From contig NC_060018.1 of NCBI RefSeq assembly GCF_021134715.1, forward strand, positions 4,171,501 through 4,235,500: a stretch of 64,000 nucleotides of DNA, in the 5' to 3' direction. The notes under the pieces were generated by a model. It was not told the origin of the DNA and made no database searches. It was given only the letters and a program-made list of their open reading frames with translations. Both the position numbers and the translations under genes were made by a program. Shown one piece after another: positions 37,001 to 50,389 of this stretch. Position 1 is the stretch's first letter. Each line of letters opens with the position of its first letter. The stretch comes from Daphnia pulex (lineage: Eukaryota; Arthropoda; Branchiopoda; Diplostraca; Daphniidae).

Positions 37001-40000
37001 AAAGGCAAAAAGGAAACAGGAGTCAAGTGTCGAAATGTAAAATATAAAAAAAAATTTAAATAAATTGGCACACGATAAGGAAATCAAAGAAAATGTCTCC
37101 TTCAGGGATGAAAAAATGTAAGTGTAACCAAAACATAACGCAAGGATTTTCAAAATAGAAAAGAACGATAATTGCCTTCGGGGAGGAGATCCACTGCGCG
37201 ATCGACTCCGCTGCCTAGGTGATTTAGATCGACGTGTTCTAGACCGAGAGCGACTCCTTGACCGCGAAATTGATCTTCGCTTTTTTCGTGCTCTGTCACG
37301 TTCTTCTTTCTCCTTTAAGAGTTTCTCAAAGGCAGCCAAGGGGTCTTCGATCACACTGAAATTCGTTATTCAATGGCACATTCTAAGTGCGATTCAAACA
37401 AAAGGATTTGAATTATTATAAATACCCTTGCTGTAAAATCGGGTGGCTGGCCAGTTGACTGGCTGCACTAGAAGCATGATTGCCGTAGCCTGGAGGCATT
37501 CCCATGCCATTAGGAGGAAACGGCGGAGCACTATAACGCAAACAAGAAAAATTTGCTTTAAGAATTGCTTGTTAAATTCAAAAGTCACTCTGCTATGTTC
37601 ATTTTACCCTGGGTAGCCCATTGGAGGTAGTCCTCTTGGTCCTCCTGGGGGCATCATTGGTCTAGCCCCGGGAGGTGGGATCGATGGACCCTGAAATCTA
37701 GGCGGCGGCATGGATCGAGGGAATCCCGGAGGTGGTATGTGAGTGGGAGGTTGGGCAGTCATGAGTGGCTGAATCGGAACAGAATTCTGCGGCGGTATTG
37801 TCTGCGAAACCGGAGCAGTCTGTATTGGAGTGGGTGTAGGCAACAAAGGAGCTGACTGTGAAGAATGAGGAATACGCTGCATCGCCATCAGCCCTTGTTG
37901 AATTAGGGCAATCTGTTGTATATTCTGTGAGCCTGTAACGATATTTACAACGTCTTAGAGAAACAATCTCTTCTGGAACTAGATTATAGATCATACCAAG
38001 CAAGAGTGGATTTCCTTGTAATAAAGCTTGTTGAAGTGCAATCAATGGAGCTTTCTGAGCTAAAATAGACAAATTGTTGACTGTCGGTGGGGTACTTTTC
38101 GAAGGTGCGGTAGGTGACTGTTTAACCACATCAGCCTGGGTACCCTCAGCACTAGCAGTCGGAGTTGCAGGAGGCTTTTCATCGACCGTAGGCGTAGGGA
38201 CTCTAACTTCTTCGAGGCTTTCTCCGCCCGGTGGAGGTGGTTCACTCGGTTCTTCATTAAACTCTTCTTCGGCCACCGGAGAAGTTGCAATTTCTTCCTT
38301 GAATTCTTCATCCTTTTGAAATAAAGAATGATAACATCATGCCATCAACGCAATCACAAATAAACTTTCAATTTTACCTCTAAAATCAGTTCGGGTTCTT
38401 CTTTCTCGTCCTCAATATCTTCTTTGACTTCAGGAACAACAACAAGTTCCACAACAGCAGCAGGGGCGACAACGGGAGCGGCTTTCGTATATCCCGTTTC
38501 GCTTCGAAAATTGGTGACAGCCGTACGTAAAAACCGATTTGGTATCAGTGTGTCAGGCGAAACAGCTTTCGTGTGGCACTGAGGACATTCCTGCTCCTCT
38601 GAATCGAGAAGTAGGGCTCGTATGCCTTCGAGGAATCATAGAAAACCGTTAAAACCGAATAAAAATGTGATAAAAATAATAAAACTTACAGTCATCACAG
38701 AAGGAATCTCCACAGCAGGGAATAAGTACTGCGTCAGACAATAGATCTTTGCACAGAGAACACAGTAATTCAGATGGAATGACAGGTTTTACCACCTCGG
38801 GTGTCGGCGATTCAGCCTGAAAAGGCGGTCGTTCTTTCTTGATCTCTCGATATGCCTCACTAATAAGAAAAGCATTTTTAGTGTGTTACACTTATTGAAC
38901 TTCAAATTAGCTAAAGAAACTTACTGGTCAATTGCAGGGACAGCAAAATGCCCCGATGGAGTCATCATCGCTCCAGGAACCTCTGGACCTTCAACAGGTA
39001 CCATGAAACTTCTTGGAATTCCGGTACTCTTCTTAATGTCCATTGTCTAAAATCGTGAACAAATAAATTTCGTTAATATGCTGTTACAATTTGACTTCGA
39101 GAAATGAGTCTTACCAAGTTCAAGGGGCATTGTTTGATCCAATGACCAGGCATACCGCATTTGAAACAACAATAGTTACCAGGAACGGGTCCTACTTGAC
39201 CTTGACCACGAATTTTCATATATCTGATGAAGAATAATATACATATAAATAATAACTTCGACGCAAGATGATGGTTGAAATATTTACTTAGATGGATCGT
39301 AGTCCTGAGTACTTTGTGTCATCATGGCCTTGATTTTGTCCTCTTCGGAAGCCTCACTTCGAAACAGGTCAGTAGCCTTTGAAAAAATTTGAAAAAAAAA
39401 AAGAACAGACGTGAGGTTACATACAGAATGAACTGGCGGGACAAAGGTATCAATACCTGGGCAAGATTATCAAGCGCGGAACCGGCTGAATCCGCATTGA
39501 TGTTCGCCATGGCAACTGTGACTTCATTTTCATTTCTGGTCCCGGGGGGAGCCTAAAATTTTCGATTATAACTCATATTTCTAGGAATGTTCTCAACGAA
39601 ACTGTCTATTGACAAATTGAAATGCGACAATAGGAGGGCAGAAGGAGGAAGATCAAGTGTCGTGCCAAATATTGATGTATCGCTCAACCATCAGACATTT
39701 GGCTTCCGGCAAAGTGGACCATTCATGTATTTGAAAACTAGTTCCAGCTAGTGAATTAATTACTTGTCGAGCAAAAATTAGCACTGAACTTCCGATTTTC
39801 GACTTTCAAACGAATCAATAGAGAAAAAAGAAAGTGTGCATGAATCACATACACCGCAGGGGTTCGAATCCCATGATGGAAAAATAGCGGAAAGGTGGAC
39901 AGGGCACATTGATGGTTTAAGGTAATACTCCGTGCGTGACACAAGCTTTAACATCCGTTTTGAAACAAAAATTATATCACCAACGAATGAATTAAATTTA

Positions 40001-40862
40001 TCACAGCCATGAAAACCCTATCACTAACAAAAAGCTGCAACATTTAAAAGTTCTAAGAAAACAATTTTTCATCAATCTTTAAATTCAACACAAAAACTTC
40101 TTGAAATGTTATGAGAATATCACAGTAGCCGGCGTCAGCAGTCCCAAGTCCTTTTTTGTAAGAAATGTGAAGTTTGAATTACCAAGACTTTCAAAACTAC
40201 TCATGACAATTTTATGATTCTTTGCAAAAACTAGCTTTGAATGTGAGTGACTTTAATTTAAATTGGTTTAATTGGGGTTCTTTTTTAAAAAGAGTTACTA
40301 ATCCACTGAGAAGGGAGGAAGACTTCAGGTACATACACCCTTTGATGACGACGAATTCGACGACGATGTTGTTCCGATCAATGATGGTTCGCCTCTATCC
40401 CTGTAATGAGTAAAACAATGTTTAAATAACATAACGACAAACTCCTAAAATCATTACATTTCAAAAAACGAAAGTTATGCTTGGGCAAACTCACTCCAAT
40501 TCAGTGCCATGCAAAATGTTTTGTTAAAATGAACAACAAAATCTTACCAGAATTTTTTGTTGGTGGCACCAGCTACAGGGACTCGTGCCACAATTAACGA
40601 AGTATTTTTGGCAATCAATGCAGATTCATCTGTGTAAACTACAATAACAACATGTCAAATGAGTTATTCTATAAAGTTTTGTGTGCTACATCTTACCTTC
40701 ATTTGTCTGCGCATTTGTTATCATGAGGTCAAAGTCTGTAGCCTTGCCCAGTTTTTTCTGGTGGACAATTGCCTTTTTCAAGTCAGAAACTGAGATGTGA
40801 AGGCCATCGAATGTAATCGTGTCATAGTCGATCGCCGATTTAAACTTGTAATGAATAGACAT
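34055..40862 (-). CDS. RBBP6: RBBP6/SNAMA, DWNN-domain RING-type E3 ubiquitin ligase
   Basis: Exons 40862-40697, 40629-40548, 40400-40337, 39552-39457, 39376-39288, 39223-39115, 39046-38925, 38859-38690, 38625-38378, 38312-37997, 37932-37608, 37530-37426, 37355-37176, 36930-36766, 36690-35621, 35539-34707, 34627-34423 and 34332-34055 join in phase to 1540 aa. The N-terminus (MSIHYKFKSAIDYDTITFDG) is a DWNN ubiquitin-like fold. A CCHC zinc knuckle follows at about 185-198 (C-x2-C-x4-H-x4-C). A RING/U-box spans about 276-320 (CSLCKDLL, CCGDSFCDDC, ECPQC). Next come Pro/Gly-rich and RS-repeat stretches, a long RE/RD/KE-rich charged block, and a Lys/Ser tail. The family ubiquitinates nuclear targets and is a component of pre-mRNA 3'-end processing. 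The intron after exon 13 (donor at 37175) appears to use GC rather than GT. Large antisense open frames over the RE/KE block are shadows of its biased codons. Confidence 0.94.
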
Positions 40863-41443
40863 TTTCCCGGTACAGTTTGCTCACTGTGAAAAAACATAAA
40901 CCAATCTCGATTACATTATAAACTATACACATATCACGACAGCAAACCATACAGAACTAATCAGCCATCAGAGATTAAACGTGGATTTGCTGCATGAACT
41001 TGAAATTGTAAACTAAATTTACTCACCATATTCCTGGAGAAAAACGTAAGCGTCGACAACCGGGTATTCATTAGTAGGTCGGATCGGCAACTCGGCATCA
41101 ATCGTAGTTTCTTTTTAATCTCGCGAGGAATCACCAACGCCACCTAACGGTTAGTGGCAAAAACAAATAAAATGACCGATAGATGGAATATGTCACAAAA
41201 TTTGTTTACCAAGTTTGTTTATGTAACGTAAAATTGTTCTCATTAATCACAAAGAAAATTTGTCGACGTCATTCGGTTGCTGGTGAGGGTGTGGTTTGGG
41301 GGCTATGGCAACAAGAATCATGAATCAAAACAAAAAATTTGGAAATTGCGGAATTCTTTCAGTGACATTCCTGATTCGAAAACGATAGTGTGTGTTCAAT
41401 TACAACCTTATTTTTGCGCCTTATTTCGGGAGTATTTGCCAGT
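40863..41443. promoter_or_regulatory. Shared divergent promoter region, RBBP6 / IL-17R-like
   Basis: Start codons of two divergent genes are 581 bases apart, so the two promoters must lie in this interval. TCTCGCGAG at 41119-41127 is nearly the palindromic TCTCGCGAGA element known from divergent housekeeping promoters in vertebrates. No TATA box was placed. The 5' UTRs may contain an intron, as donor-like and acceptor-like sites occur near 40884 and 41030. Confidence 0.45.
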
Positions 41444-43386
41444 ATGCAGTTTTATTGCATTTTGTTTCTCGTTGCAGTTACACTGCCAAAAAGTGTCTTC
41501 ACCCTCTGTCCAAGTTTAGTCCGTCAGACTAGTAGGTCGGATATTTGCTCAAAATATGGGTCATACATTAGTGGATCAGTTACTTCTGCTGATGGCTGCT
41601 TCACTGTTATTGCTGACAGTAATTGTACAACTGGATTACTACAATGGAATGATTCAACCACTCCATATGGAAGAAACATTGGTCTTCATTTAAATGCATT
41701 TGATGCTTATGATAGGAATGGAAGTTTCCCGAGATTTGCATTGAACATCACCATTTCTGATCCACTATTTAAGACCATGTGGTTTATGCTTGAAGATTTT
41801 ATCAAACCTCAGAATGCCAAGTGTTTTACTTTAATCAGAAACATTGTTAAACCAGGGTGTGATGATGTCATGGGGAACTATGATTGTTATGTCAGAGATT
41901 CTGCAAGTTCTCTCATGACAAGTGATTCATACACAACCATCAAGTTTCTAATGAATGGAGAAAAATTGCAATACAAATTTAGGAATTTGTATGGTAAGCT
42001 GCTTATCAATTATTGGCCTGTGTGTCATTATTAAATCCATATTTTTTTTAGGTAGGGATATGAGTAACAGAATAATATTTTTCTATACTCACACCTCTAT
42101 TGAAAATCAGCTTGTTATTACTTTCCAAGCTCTAGTTGGTATAGACAATTACATGATAAAATTATGTTTTAAAGGGCAAAACAAATGTTCCCATACTTTT
42201 AAAGTGGATCTGTCAATAGATTCTACTTATTCTGAAAGGTTTGTAGAATTACGAGGAATCGCTTTATATCTTAGTTAAATTTTTTCAACCGAAAAATAAT
42301 TTTTTTCCCGTTAGATACGCTGATTTGATTACTTATAAACTATCCCAAGCGACATTGAAGAAAGGAAAGTATGAACTGTATATTGAATGCCAACGCTTAC
42401 CAAATAGCACATCATCTAATGTTAACTGCTGCAATCAAAGCAGAATTCTTGAAATCGATATTGATCATCAGTTCGACATGGTTGATGTAGCTATATTAAT
42501 AGGTTTGATTTTTATTATTGGATCCTTCACCTTTGCCATCGCAGTATTATATCTTCGACGAAGAGTACTCGAGCCAAGTATGGCGTTTGTTTTTCTTTTA
42601 CTGTATTCAAGTTTCGTAATTCTATTTCTTTTTGCAGTTCCAAGTGATTTTAAAATGCTGCTCGTTTTTGATGCAGTAAGTGTTCAACATACCGATTACG
42701 TGAAGGCAACGCGAATATTCCTTCGTAAGCTTCTAGACATTGAAGTAATTGTAGATGTCGTTGATATGAAAATTACGGAGCACACATCTCCATATCAGTG
42801 GAATATCGCGGCTATCGAACAAGCTGACTGTGTCGCTATTGTGATCCCTCCGAAAATACTGCCTTGCGAACGTCGAGGTTCGCCTTATCACAAAACCTAC
42901 CAGTTATGTTTAAACGTCCTAGAATCCCATTTAGAAAATGTACTAAAGAACAACCAAGCTTCATCTTCCGATAAAATGTTTACTTTAGTTCTCCCTTTCT
43001 CGGATATCGAACTAACACCAAAATTTTTTAAGTTTATGGCCCGTTTCCAAATACCCCTTGACTATTGTTTCTTGCGCCAACACATCCAATCAATCCGGAG
43101 TCCACGTCGAATACGTTTGCCTCGATGGCTTCTTTTTAATCAAACTACCAACAAAAAGTTATTTTCCACGGTTGTCGACAACATACAGACGTCTCAGGAA
43201 GAAATTGCTCTTTTACCTGACATCGAATACAGCAACACTCTGACCGTTGGCGATGGCCAGGACGATCTTCTACCTGAAGAGATGTCAGCTATCCACCACA
43301 GAACTGAGGAATTGGACGCAATTTTTGGAACTTGTGTTAAAAGTATTAGAACTTTACCATCCGTGATGAGCTCTGCCAATTGTTAA
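41444..43386 (+). CDS. Interleukin-17 receptor-like protein with SEFIR domain
   Basis: Exons 41444-41993, 42052-42238, 42315-42577 and 42638-43386 join to 582 aa. The first ATG of the frame starts a signal peptide (QFYCILFLVAVTLP). The extracellular part of about 280 residues has many Cys and N-glycosylation sequons. One membrane helix lies near residues 302-325 (ILIGLIFIIGSFTFAIAVLY), followed by basic RRR. The cytoplasmic SEFIR domain begins near residue 337 (MLLVFDAVSVQHTDYV) and includes WNIAAIEQADCVAIVIPP. SEFIR domains recruit Act1/CIKS-type adaptors in IL-17 signalling. Arthropod IL-17 receptors are less studied, so ligand and role are inferred from family. The third intron (42578-42637) is 60 nt with no stop, so an unspliced reading looks continuous; I removed it because it has a standard donor and a T-rich acceptor. 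Confidence 0.88.
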
Positions 43387-43609
43387 ATCAAATTATCTTT
43401 CCATTGTGTAATTATTTGTGTAAATATATATACGGCAAGGCCTTAACATAATGAGTCAACTTTTTCAAATAACTTTAAACGCCATCTGACGACAAAAGCG
43501 TTAATAATCACAATTAAACGAAGGCAGACGATTTTTTCTACAGTGATACTGAAATTGGCATTTGATAGCCAAAGTTCTCTAAAGTAAAAAACAAAATTGA
43601 AAAGTCAAA

Positions 43610-45483
43610 ATGACAAGTAGTGAAGATGAAAAAAGTTATTCTCTTGTAAATTTTTTTGTTTTCGATACAAGTCGCAATTTTCCAGAAGATGAGGTTTGGA
43701 AATAGAAATCAAAACAAGTTATTTGGACACTAATGTTTTTCTTTTGGTAGGAATACAAAAGTATTGTTTATTATTATCCGAAGGACACTTCTAAAGATTC
43801 CCAAATGAAAGAAATTGGAAGGACAGCAGCAATTTTAAAATTTAGCCAGTACTTAAGCTGTTTTTTTAGTTGCATACTATGTTTAACTGTTTAAGCTAAT
43901 AATTCTGTTTTCCTTCAGAACCTTTGGAACTTCTGGTAGCTGTCATTCATTGCATACAAGAAAAACAAGACAGTACTTCAATGAACCAGAACCTGGGTTT
44001 TGCATGGCCATGGTAATAAACTTAAAAAAAAATAAAGAAAGATAAAATCTAACAAAGTAATATTGTATCAGACTGTGAAACTGCCAACTGTACCTATTGA
44101 TAATGATATAGAGACACATGACAAGGTTTTCAACTCTCTACTAGTCCACTCTTACCACATGTTTCGCCTTTTCATGGGTACTATGACTTCAGCTTTGAAG
44201 GTTTCAGACCAACCTGAAGAAGAATTAGAGCAATTAAAACTGAGAGCAGCATATTTTTACTCAAAGGTTTCTTCTTTTACATCAAATCAAGAATTGTATC
44301 TTGCTGATATTTAATTAAAACATTAATACAGCATTTGCAGATGATGCCTTTAGAAGATGCTGATCTTGCAGATGCATTCCTTGGAATTCAATTCCTACCT
44401 ATGGATAAACTGTCCTTTTTGAAAGTCAGAAGTCTGGTTAGTCATGTTGAACAGACCTTCCCCTGTATTACTTCAACAACTGTGCTTTATCAAGATCAAA
44501 TTGTTTGGTTAGTCCATCAACAATAATTGTTTTGTTTTGTTATTTCTCTTTATTACTAAAATTTTTATACCATATCAGGACTGGACTTTGTCAAGATGAT
44601 GTCCAACTTATTTACAACTACCTCACCACAAAACTATTTCCTGCGTCAATAACTCTTAATACTGAAACGAGGTTAGTAAGGCTACTAAAAAAATCGGAAC
44701 CTTAAATGAACACAATAAAAAACTGGATTTCTTTTCAGATTCTTGACAGGGCCTGCAGATGTACACGGTCTCTCTTCGGAAATGCGCATTCCTCATGTTT
44801 TCCTAAATCATAGTCAAACCGTCCCGGATGAATGCCAGCTGATAGTTTACCGAGTCGCAGGAGTGACTATGTGTCTGTTTATATCAGCATCCATTGAACT
44901 GGACCATGAATTTTTTGTATCACTCGATTTAACTCTTGGGCCGAGAATAGTTGCCCTCTCTGCAGATGTAGCCGAACAAGCGCTTGTGCGCAAAACCGCT
45001 TCATCGCTAAATATGGGCACAGATTCAATTCGTTTTCTCTATTTCAACCAATGGAATATGGCATTTAAATCTACACTGCATCAAAGCATACCTGGCCATC
45101 GTAGAGTTTTACAGTGTCAACCATCGGCAAATAATGATGTCATTAAGGTAACAACTATAATGTAATAGGCAATAAGCTTGGCTAAATTTTGACCAAATAT
45201 TTTTCTTTAGACGTGTGCCGATTTGTGTGAAGATTTTTCTAGTTTTGGCGATGGTGAGATTGTTGTCAAAACCAAAAGCGACGCATGGGTTTTAGGAAAG
45301 TTATCTAACAAACGGCATCTTTACGTAGTGGTGACACGAAAAAACGCCGAACTAGTTGATATTTGTGGTAACATAATTAAAATTTTCCCATAAGTAATTT
45401 AATGTAACTTAATGTTACTCCTTTCAGATGAAGTTCGGCGGCTAAGGAATATACTGTTCAAAGACATTCTGTTACTGGAGTAA
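43610..45483 (+). CDS. CCZ1: Vacuolar fusion protein CCZ1 homologue
   Basis: Exons 43610-43693, 43751-43848, 43919-44012, 44072-44266, 44332-44507, 44579-44671, 44739-45147, 45211-45367 and 45428-45483 join to 453 aa, near the usual length of animal CCZ1. Family landmarks include NFFVFDTSRNFPEDE at the start, IVYYYPKD, FNSLLVHSYHMFRLFMGTM, FLPMDKLSFLKVRSLV, RFLTGPADV and LYVVVTRKNAELVDI near the end. CCZ1 has longin-type domains and with MON1 forms the guanine-nucleotide exchange factor that activates Rab7 on late endosomes and autophagosomes. It starts 223 bases after the IL-17R-like stop on the same strand and converges on NDUFAB1. AATAAA at 45581 fits its 3' end. Confidence 0.92.
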
Positions 45484-45580
45484 CAACTTTGTTATACAAT
45501 TACTTCCTTTGGTCAAACAGTCATGATGTATTAATCTATGCATTGTGATCAAATGTTTACTTTTCTTGTTAATGCTTGTA

Positions 45581-45586
45581 AATAAA
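45581..45586 (+). promoter_or_regulatory. Polyadenylation signal for CCZ1
   Basis: AATAAA lies 98 bases after the CCZ1 stop. The convergent NDUFAB1 stop lies only 116 bases further on, so the two 3' UTRs may be adjacent or overlap. Confidence 0.6.
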
Positions 45587-45701
45587 CTACTACAGAAGTG
45601 CAAAATCATTTGAATCTTTTAATCTATCAATTTACAGAACATTTCAAATGTATTCCTTTTTCCTCTACACTTCTCATAATCTATATGCTTGTTACTGTTT
45701 T

Positions 45702-46443
<742 letters not shown>

Positions 46444-47626
46444 TTTACTCGGTTATAAAATCCAGCAAGAAAACTAGCAATGAGCAGAAGGAGGTAGACA
46501 ATTTCAGGCCCGTTATCGACTGCTTCAACGACGAGCGAACCGTCGCTTTGGCGCTAGTTACCACGCATCCTTTTTTGTTCAAGCCTTACCAGGGGCCTTA
46601 CAGACATATTGGACCAAACCTAACGATAATAAGCGCTTCACTTCACATGATTCTCATTTCTCAGTAAGTTCATAAAGCAATAATAATGTAACAAAGAGAA
46701 GAGAGCCAGACGAGTAATAAGCCAGACGCGTAATGATACGAAAGACATGAAATTCAAATAATTCATTTGATCACGTTTTAATTTATAATTCATGGAGAAA
46801 ACCGAGTATGTCATTATACATCATACTGCCGTGCAAGGGAACACGATAACCAGGAACAAAAGGGTTTTGAAGATCACGTGTCAAGTTGCCTTCTTTTAGT
46901 GTTTTCCTTGTCCGTCGCCAAGACGACCGACTCTATATAGTAGCGGCTAATCAGACTAGGTCTATCTATTATGGTCTAACGGTCTAACCCTACCAACATC
47001 AGTTGCGCAAAGAAGAAGAATCTCTTTTGGTACACAGATCAGGGCCACCCTACGACGTTGTTGCTACACAACCCACCCAAAATGAACACAACGAAACACG
47101 ACACGTTATTGTAAACGAAGGAAGTTGGGGGATGTTGCCTTATGACGACTTTCGACATCTTTACTTCAAAAAGAAAATATGAGAACGGCTGTGCCCCAGT
47201 TACCCTGTTCCACTCGGTGCTGGTAGTCGCTGTTTTCGTTACCCGTATGGTAGTTAGTCACAGGTCAATAGTTTCAATACGATCAAGTTTGGTGTGACCC
47301 GGATCACGCACCTCTCTCAACAAAAAGAGCAAGAACCAAGATCGATATCCTCAATCGTCTCGGCGCGCTTCACTCTACAAGTTTCATTGTTTCAACTCAA
47401 TTCCCACGTCTTCCATTCGTTATTCACGTAAATTGTAAATCAATTAAGCAAACACTACGACTGTGGGGTCACAATGTTCTAGCACAAGTGATTAGACTAA
47501 CTTTTGCGTCTCCAGTCGACCTATTCAATTAAACCCACTAAGGCACCGATCGATCGATTCTTTCAGATCAGCTTTCCATCTGCACGCACCAAATCTACGT
47601 GACACAAAACAACAATCTTGGGAAGG
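46444..47626. other. Divergent intergenic region, NDUFAB1 / CNG channel
   Basis: About 1.2 kb separates two divergent start codons. It should hold both promoters and the 5' UTR of the channel gene. No coding segment or strong core promoter motif was recognised. Confidence 0.5.
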
Positions 47627-50389
47627 ATGTCCGTTACTGTGCCTTTGGTCACTTTCGATCCGTCAGACGAGAACCGCGGAGGTAAACAGAGGACGAAAAT
47701 GGAGGAAGAAAAATCTAATTACAACGGAAATGACGCTGTTCACTTGGCCAGTTTCACTCAGGTACCGTTTTATTGCTATATTTCTCCGTACGTGTACTGT
47801 AAATTGAAATGTTCTGATTTGAAGCGGATGGGGCGATGGATACATCGATTCCGGCGCACTCGTCAAATGATGTCAGATGTTCATCCAGGCCCAGACGCAG
47901 GTTTTCTGGAACGTTACGCCACTGGAGATCATCAAGAGGAAGGCCGAAGTGATGTTGGTTGGAATGCTTTCCTATGTCGGCAACACTGTCACGGCCAATT
48001 AGTGGTGGATACTACTCAAAAAGGCCATTACAGAGTGAGTATACAGGAGAGGGGGTCTACAATCAATGGCAGATTTACATTATATTGTGGTTTCTGTTTT
48101 TTAAAAAGTGGCTGGGCATTGTGAGCATTGCCATCATGTACAACTACATTTTCATCGTGGGTCGTGCAGTATTTTGGGACATGCAGAATATGTGTCCAAT
48201 TGTTTGGCTGGTTCTCGACTATCTTTGCGACGTGATCTACATGCTCGACATGATTGTTCACGCCCACGAAGGTGTGTTTTACCATGTAACACTAAACAAA
48301 GCGATGGTTAAATAATCAATATTATTCAGGATATTTGGAGCAAGGTCTGATGGTGACGGAACCACAGAAATTGCGGAGTCACTATTGGCAAAACTGGGAT
48401 TCCAAAATGGACGTGGGTTTCAATTGTGGACATAATAGTTGTTGTGCATTTAACGCAGCTGCATTGTAACTCGACAGGTTTTGAGTTTACTGCCAACAGA
48501 TTTGCTCTACCTAGTTTGGGGTAGCCCGACAGAGTGCACCCATGTTCCGTGTGGCGTCATTGTTCGAATGAACCGACTTCTCCGCTTGTCCAGAATGATG
48601 GCATTTTTTGACAAAACAGAAAATCAGACTAATTTCCCAAACGCTTTCAGAATAGCAAAGGTTCATTCTACAAGTTAAAAATCAAAAACCTTTATTCTAA
48701 AATTATTTACGTTGTCGCACAGGTTATGATCTATCTACTTGTAATCATCCACTGGAACGGTTGTATCTATTTCGCAATCAGCAACGCAATTGGTTTTGGA
48801 TCCGACGGATGGGTGGTCACGCTGGTCGAAAACGGCACCAACCTGTCACTAACCTATCAATACATTTTCACGTTTTATTGGTCGACGCTGACGTTGACGA
48901 CGATCGGTGAAACGCCACCACCCGAGATAGAAGTCGAATTTGTCTTTGTGATTGTCGAGTACATGATTGGCATCCTCATTTTCGCCACCATCGTCGGTAA
49001 CATCGGCTCAATGATTACAAACATGAACGCTTCGCGGACCGAGTTCCAAACAAGGATGGATGCTGTTAAACAATACATGGTTTTCCGCAAAGTCTCCAAG
49101 GAGTTGGAAGAACGAGTCATCCAGTGGTTCGATTACATGTGGAGCAACAAACAGTCGCTGGATGAAGGAAGCGTTATGGACACACTTCCCGATAAACTCA
49201 AAGCTGAGATCGCCATCCATGTCCATCTGGATACGTTAAAACAAGTTAAAATCTTCCAAGATTGTGAACCAGGTTTGCTGGCAGAACTCGTTCTTAAACT
49301 TCAGGTTCAAATGATAAAGATTTTTTTCTCCGTAAGGACATCAATGTTAAAAATGATTTCTTTATCAAATTTTAGCTGCAAGTCTTTAGTCCTGGAGATT
49401 ATATTTGCCGGAAGGGCGACGTGGGTAAAGAAATGTACATCGTCAAGAGAGGAAAGTTGAGTGTCTGTTCTGACGACGGCAAAACGGTTTTTGTGACACT
49501 GGGAGCTGGGAGCGTCTTTGGCGAAGTGAGTATCCTCAACATTGCCGGAAACAAAACGGGAAACAGAAGGACAGCCAACGTCCGTAGCGTCGGCTATTCC
49601 GATCTGTTTTGTTTGTCTAAAAGCGACCTGTGGAACGCTCTGCAAGAATATCCGGAAGGTCGAAAAACTTTGCTGGAACGAGGCCGTCAGCTATTGCTCA
49701 AAGATGGACTGTTGGACGAGGAAGTCAACAGACGACATCAGGATGAAAGTGACTCGGCTAAAGATAGAATAGAAAAACTTGGTACGTAAACTTTGGTCCG
49801 AAAACTTTGAAGCTTTAATCAGTTATAATGTTTGAATTTTCTACGATGCAGAAATGGCGCTGGACACGCTACAAACGCGTTTCGCTCGTCTTCTAGCCGA
49901 ATACACAAGTAGTCAACAGACGATGAAACAGCGTCTCAGTCGAGTCGAACAACATCAGCCTTCCATTCGCGGTGAAGACGGAACTCTGGAAAATGTCACG
50001 GCTGCCGTTATTACTTCGACGCCCAATTCCAAAAGAAAGAGTAGCAATTTACTGGACGTTCCATCGAGGTAATTGCGCACATATGACGTCAAATACTAAG
50101 ATTAACACAAATGGCAATTAACCCTAAGAACGTAAAGTATTTCTATTGAATACTAGCCATAAGGAGAATAGAAACAAGCCGGGTAACATTTTCATTAACA
50201 AAAATTAAATGAATGACGTCATCACATAGGAAATATTCGACGTCACGCCCCAATGATGCCACCGGCGACGACGTCGATTGCGTGACAGCAGCAGCTCCAT
50301 TCACAGAAAACGGATTCGACGCGGACCGGGGGGCTGAATCTTCCGTTTCAAAATGCCGTCAGATTGAAAACGCTGACGATAACCAATGA
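47627..50389 (+). CDS. CngA: Cyclic-nucleotide-gated cation channel, CNGA-type subunit
   Basis: Exons 47627-47761, 47825-48034, 48109-48271, 48330-48412, 48478-48660, 48723-49304, 49376-49781, 49852-50068 and 50230-50389 join to 712 aa. S1 begins [19 protein letters not shown]4 contains [11 protein letters not shown]. The pore near residue 320 reads TTIGETPPP, with the Glu that sets cation selectivity in alpha subunits. The C-linker is followed by a cyclic-nucleotide-binding domain ([11 protein letters not shown], then NRRTANV with the phosphate-binding Arg). A C-terminal leucine-zipper-like coiled coil ([12 protein letters not shown]) is typical of CNGA and drives 3:1 assembly. Acts in sensory transduction as a cGMP/cAMP-opened Na/Ca channel. 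The first intron is 63 nt and stop-free, so its removal rests on splice consensus. The first 115 residues are poorly conserved and least certain. Confidence 0.92.

Noticed and set aside
39845-39875. GGGGTTCGAATCCC-like sequence resembling a tRNA T-arm/B box
   Set aside because: The T-stem is imperfect, no A box or anticodon arm lies at the right distance upstream, and no acceptor stem could be paired. At most it is a decayed tRNA-derived fragment.
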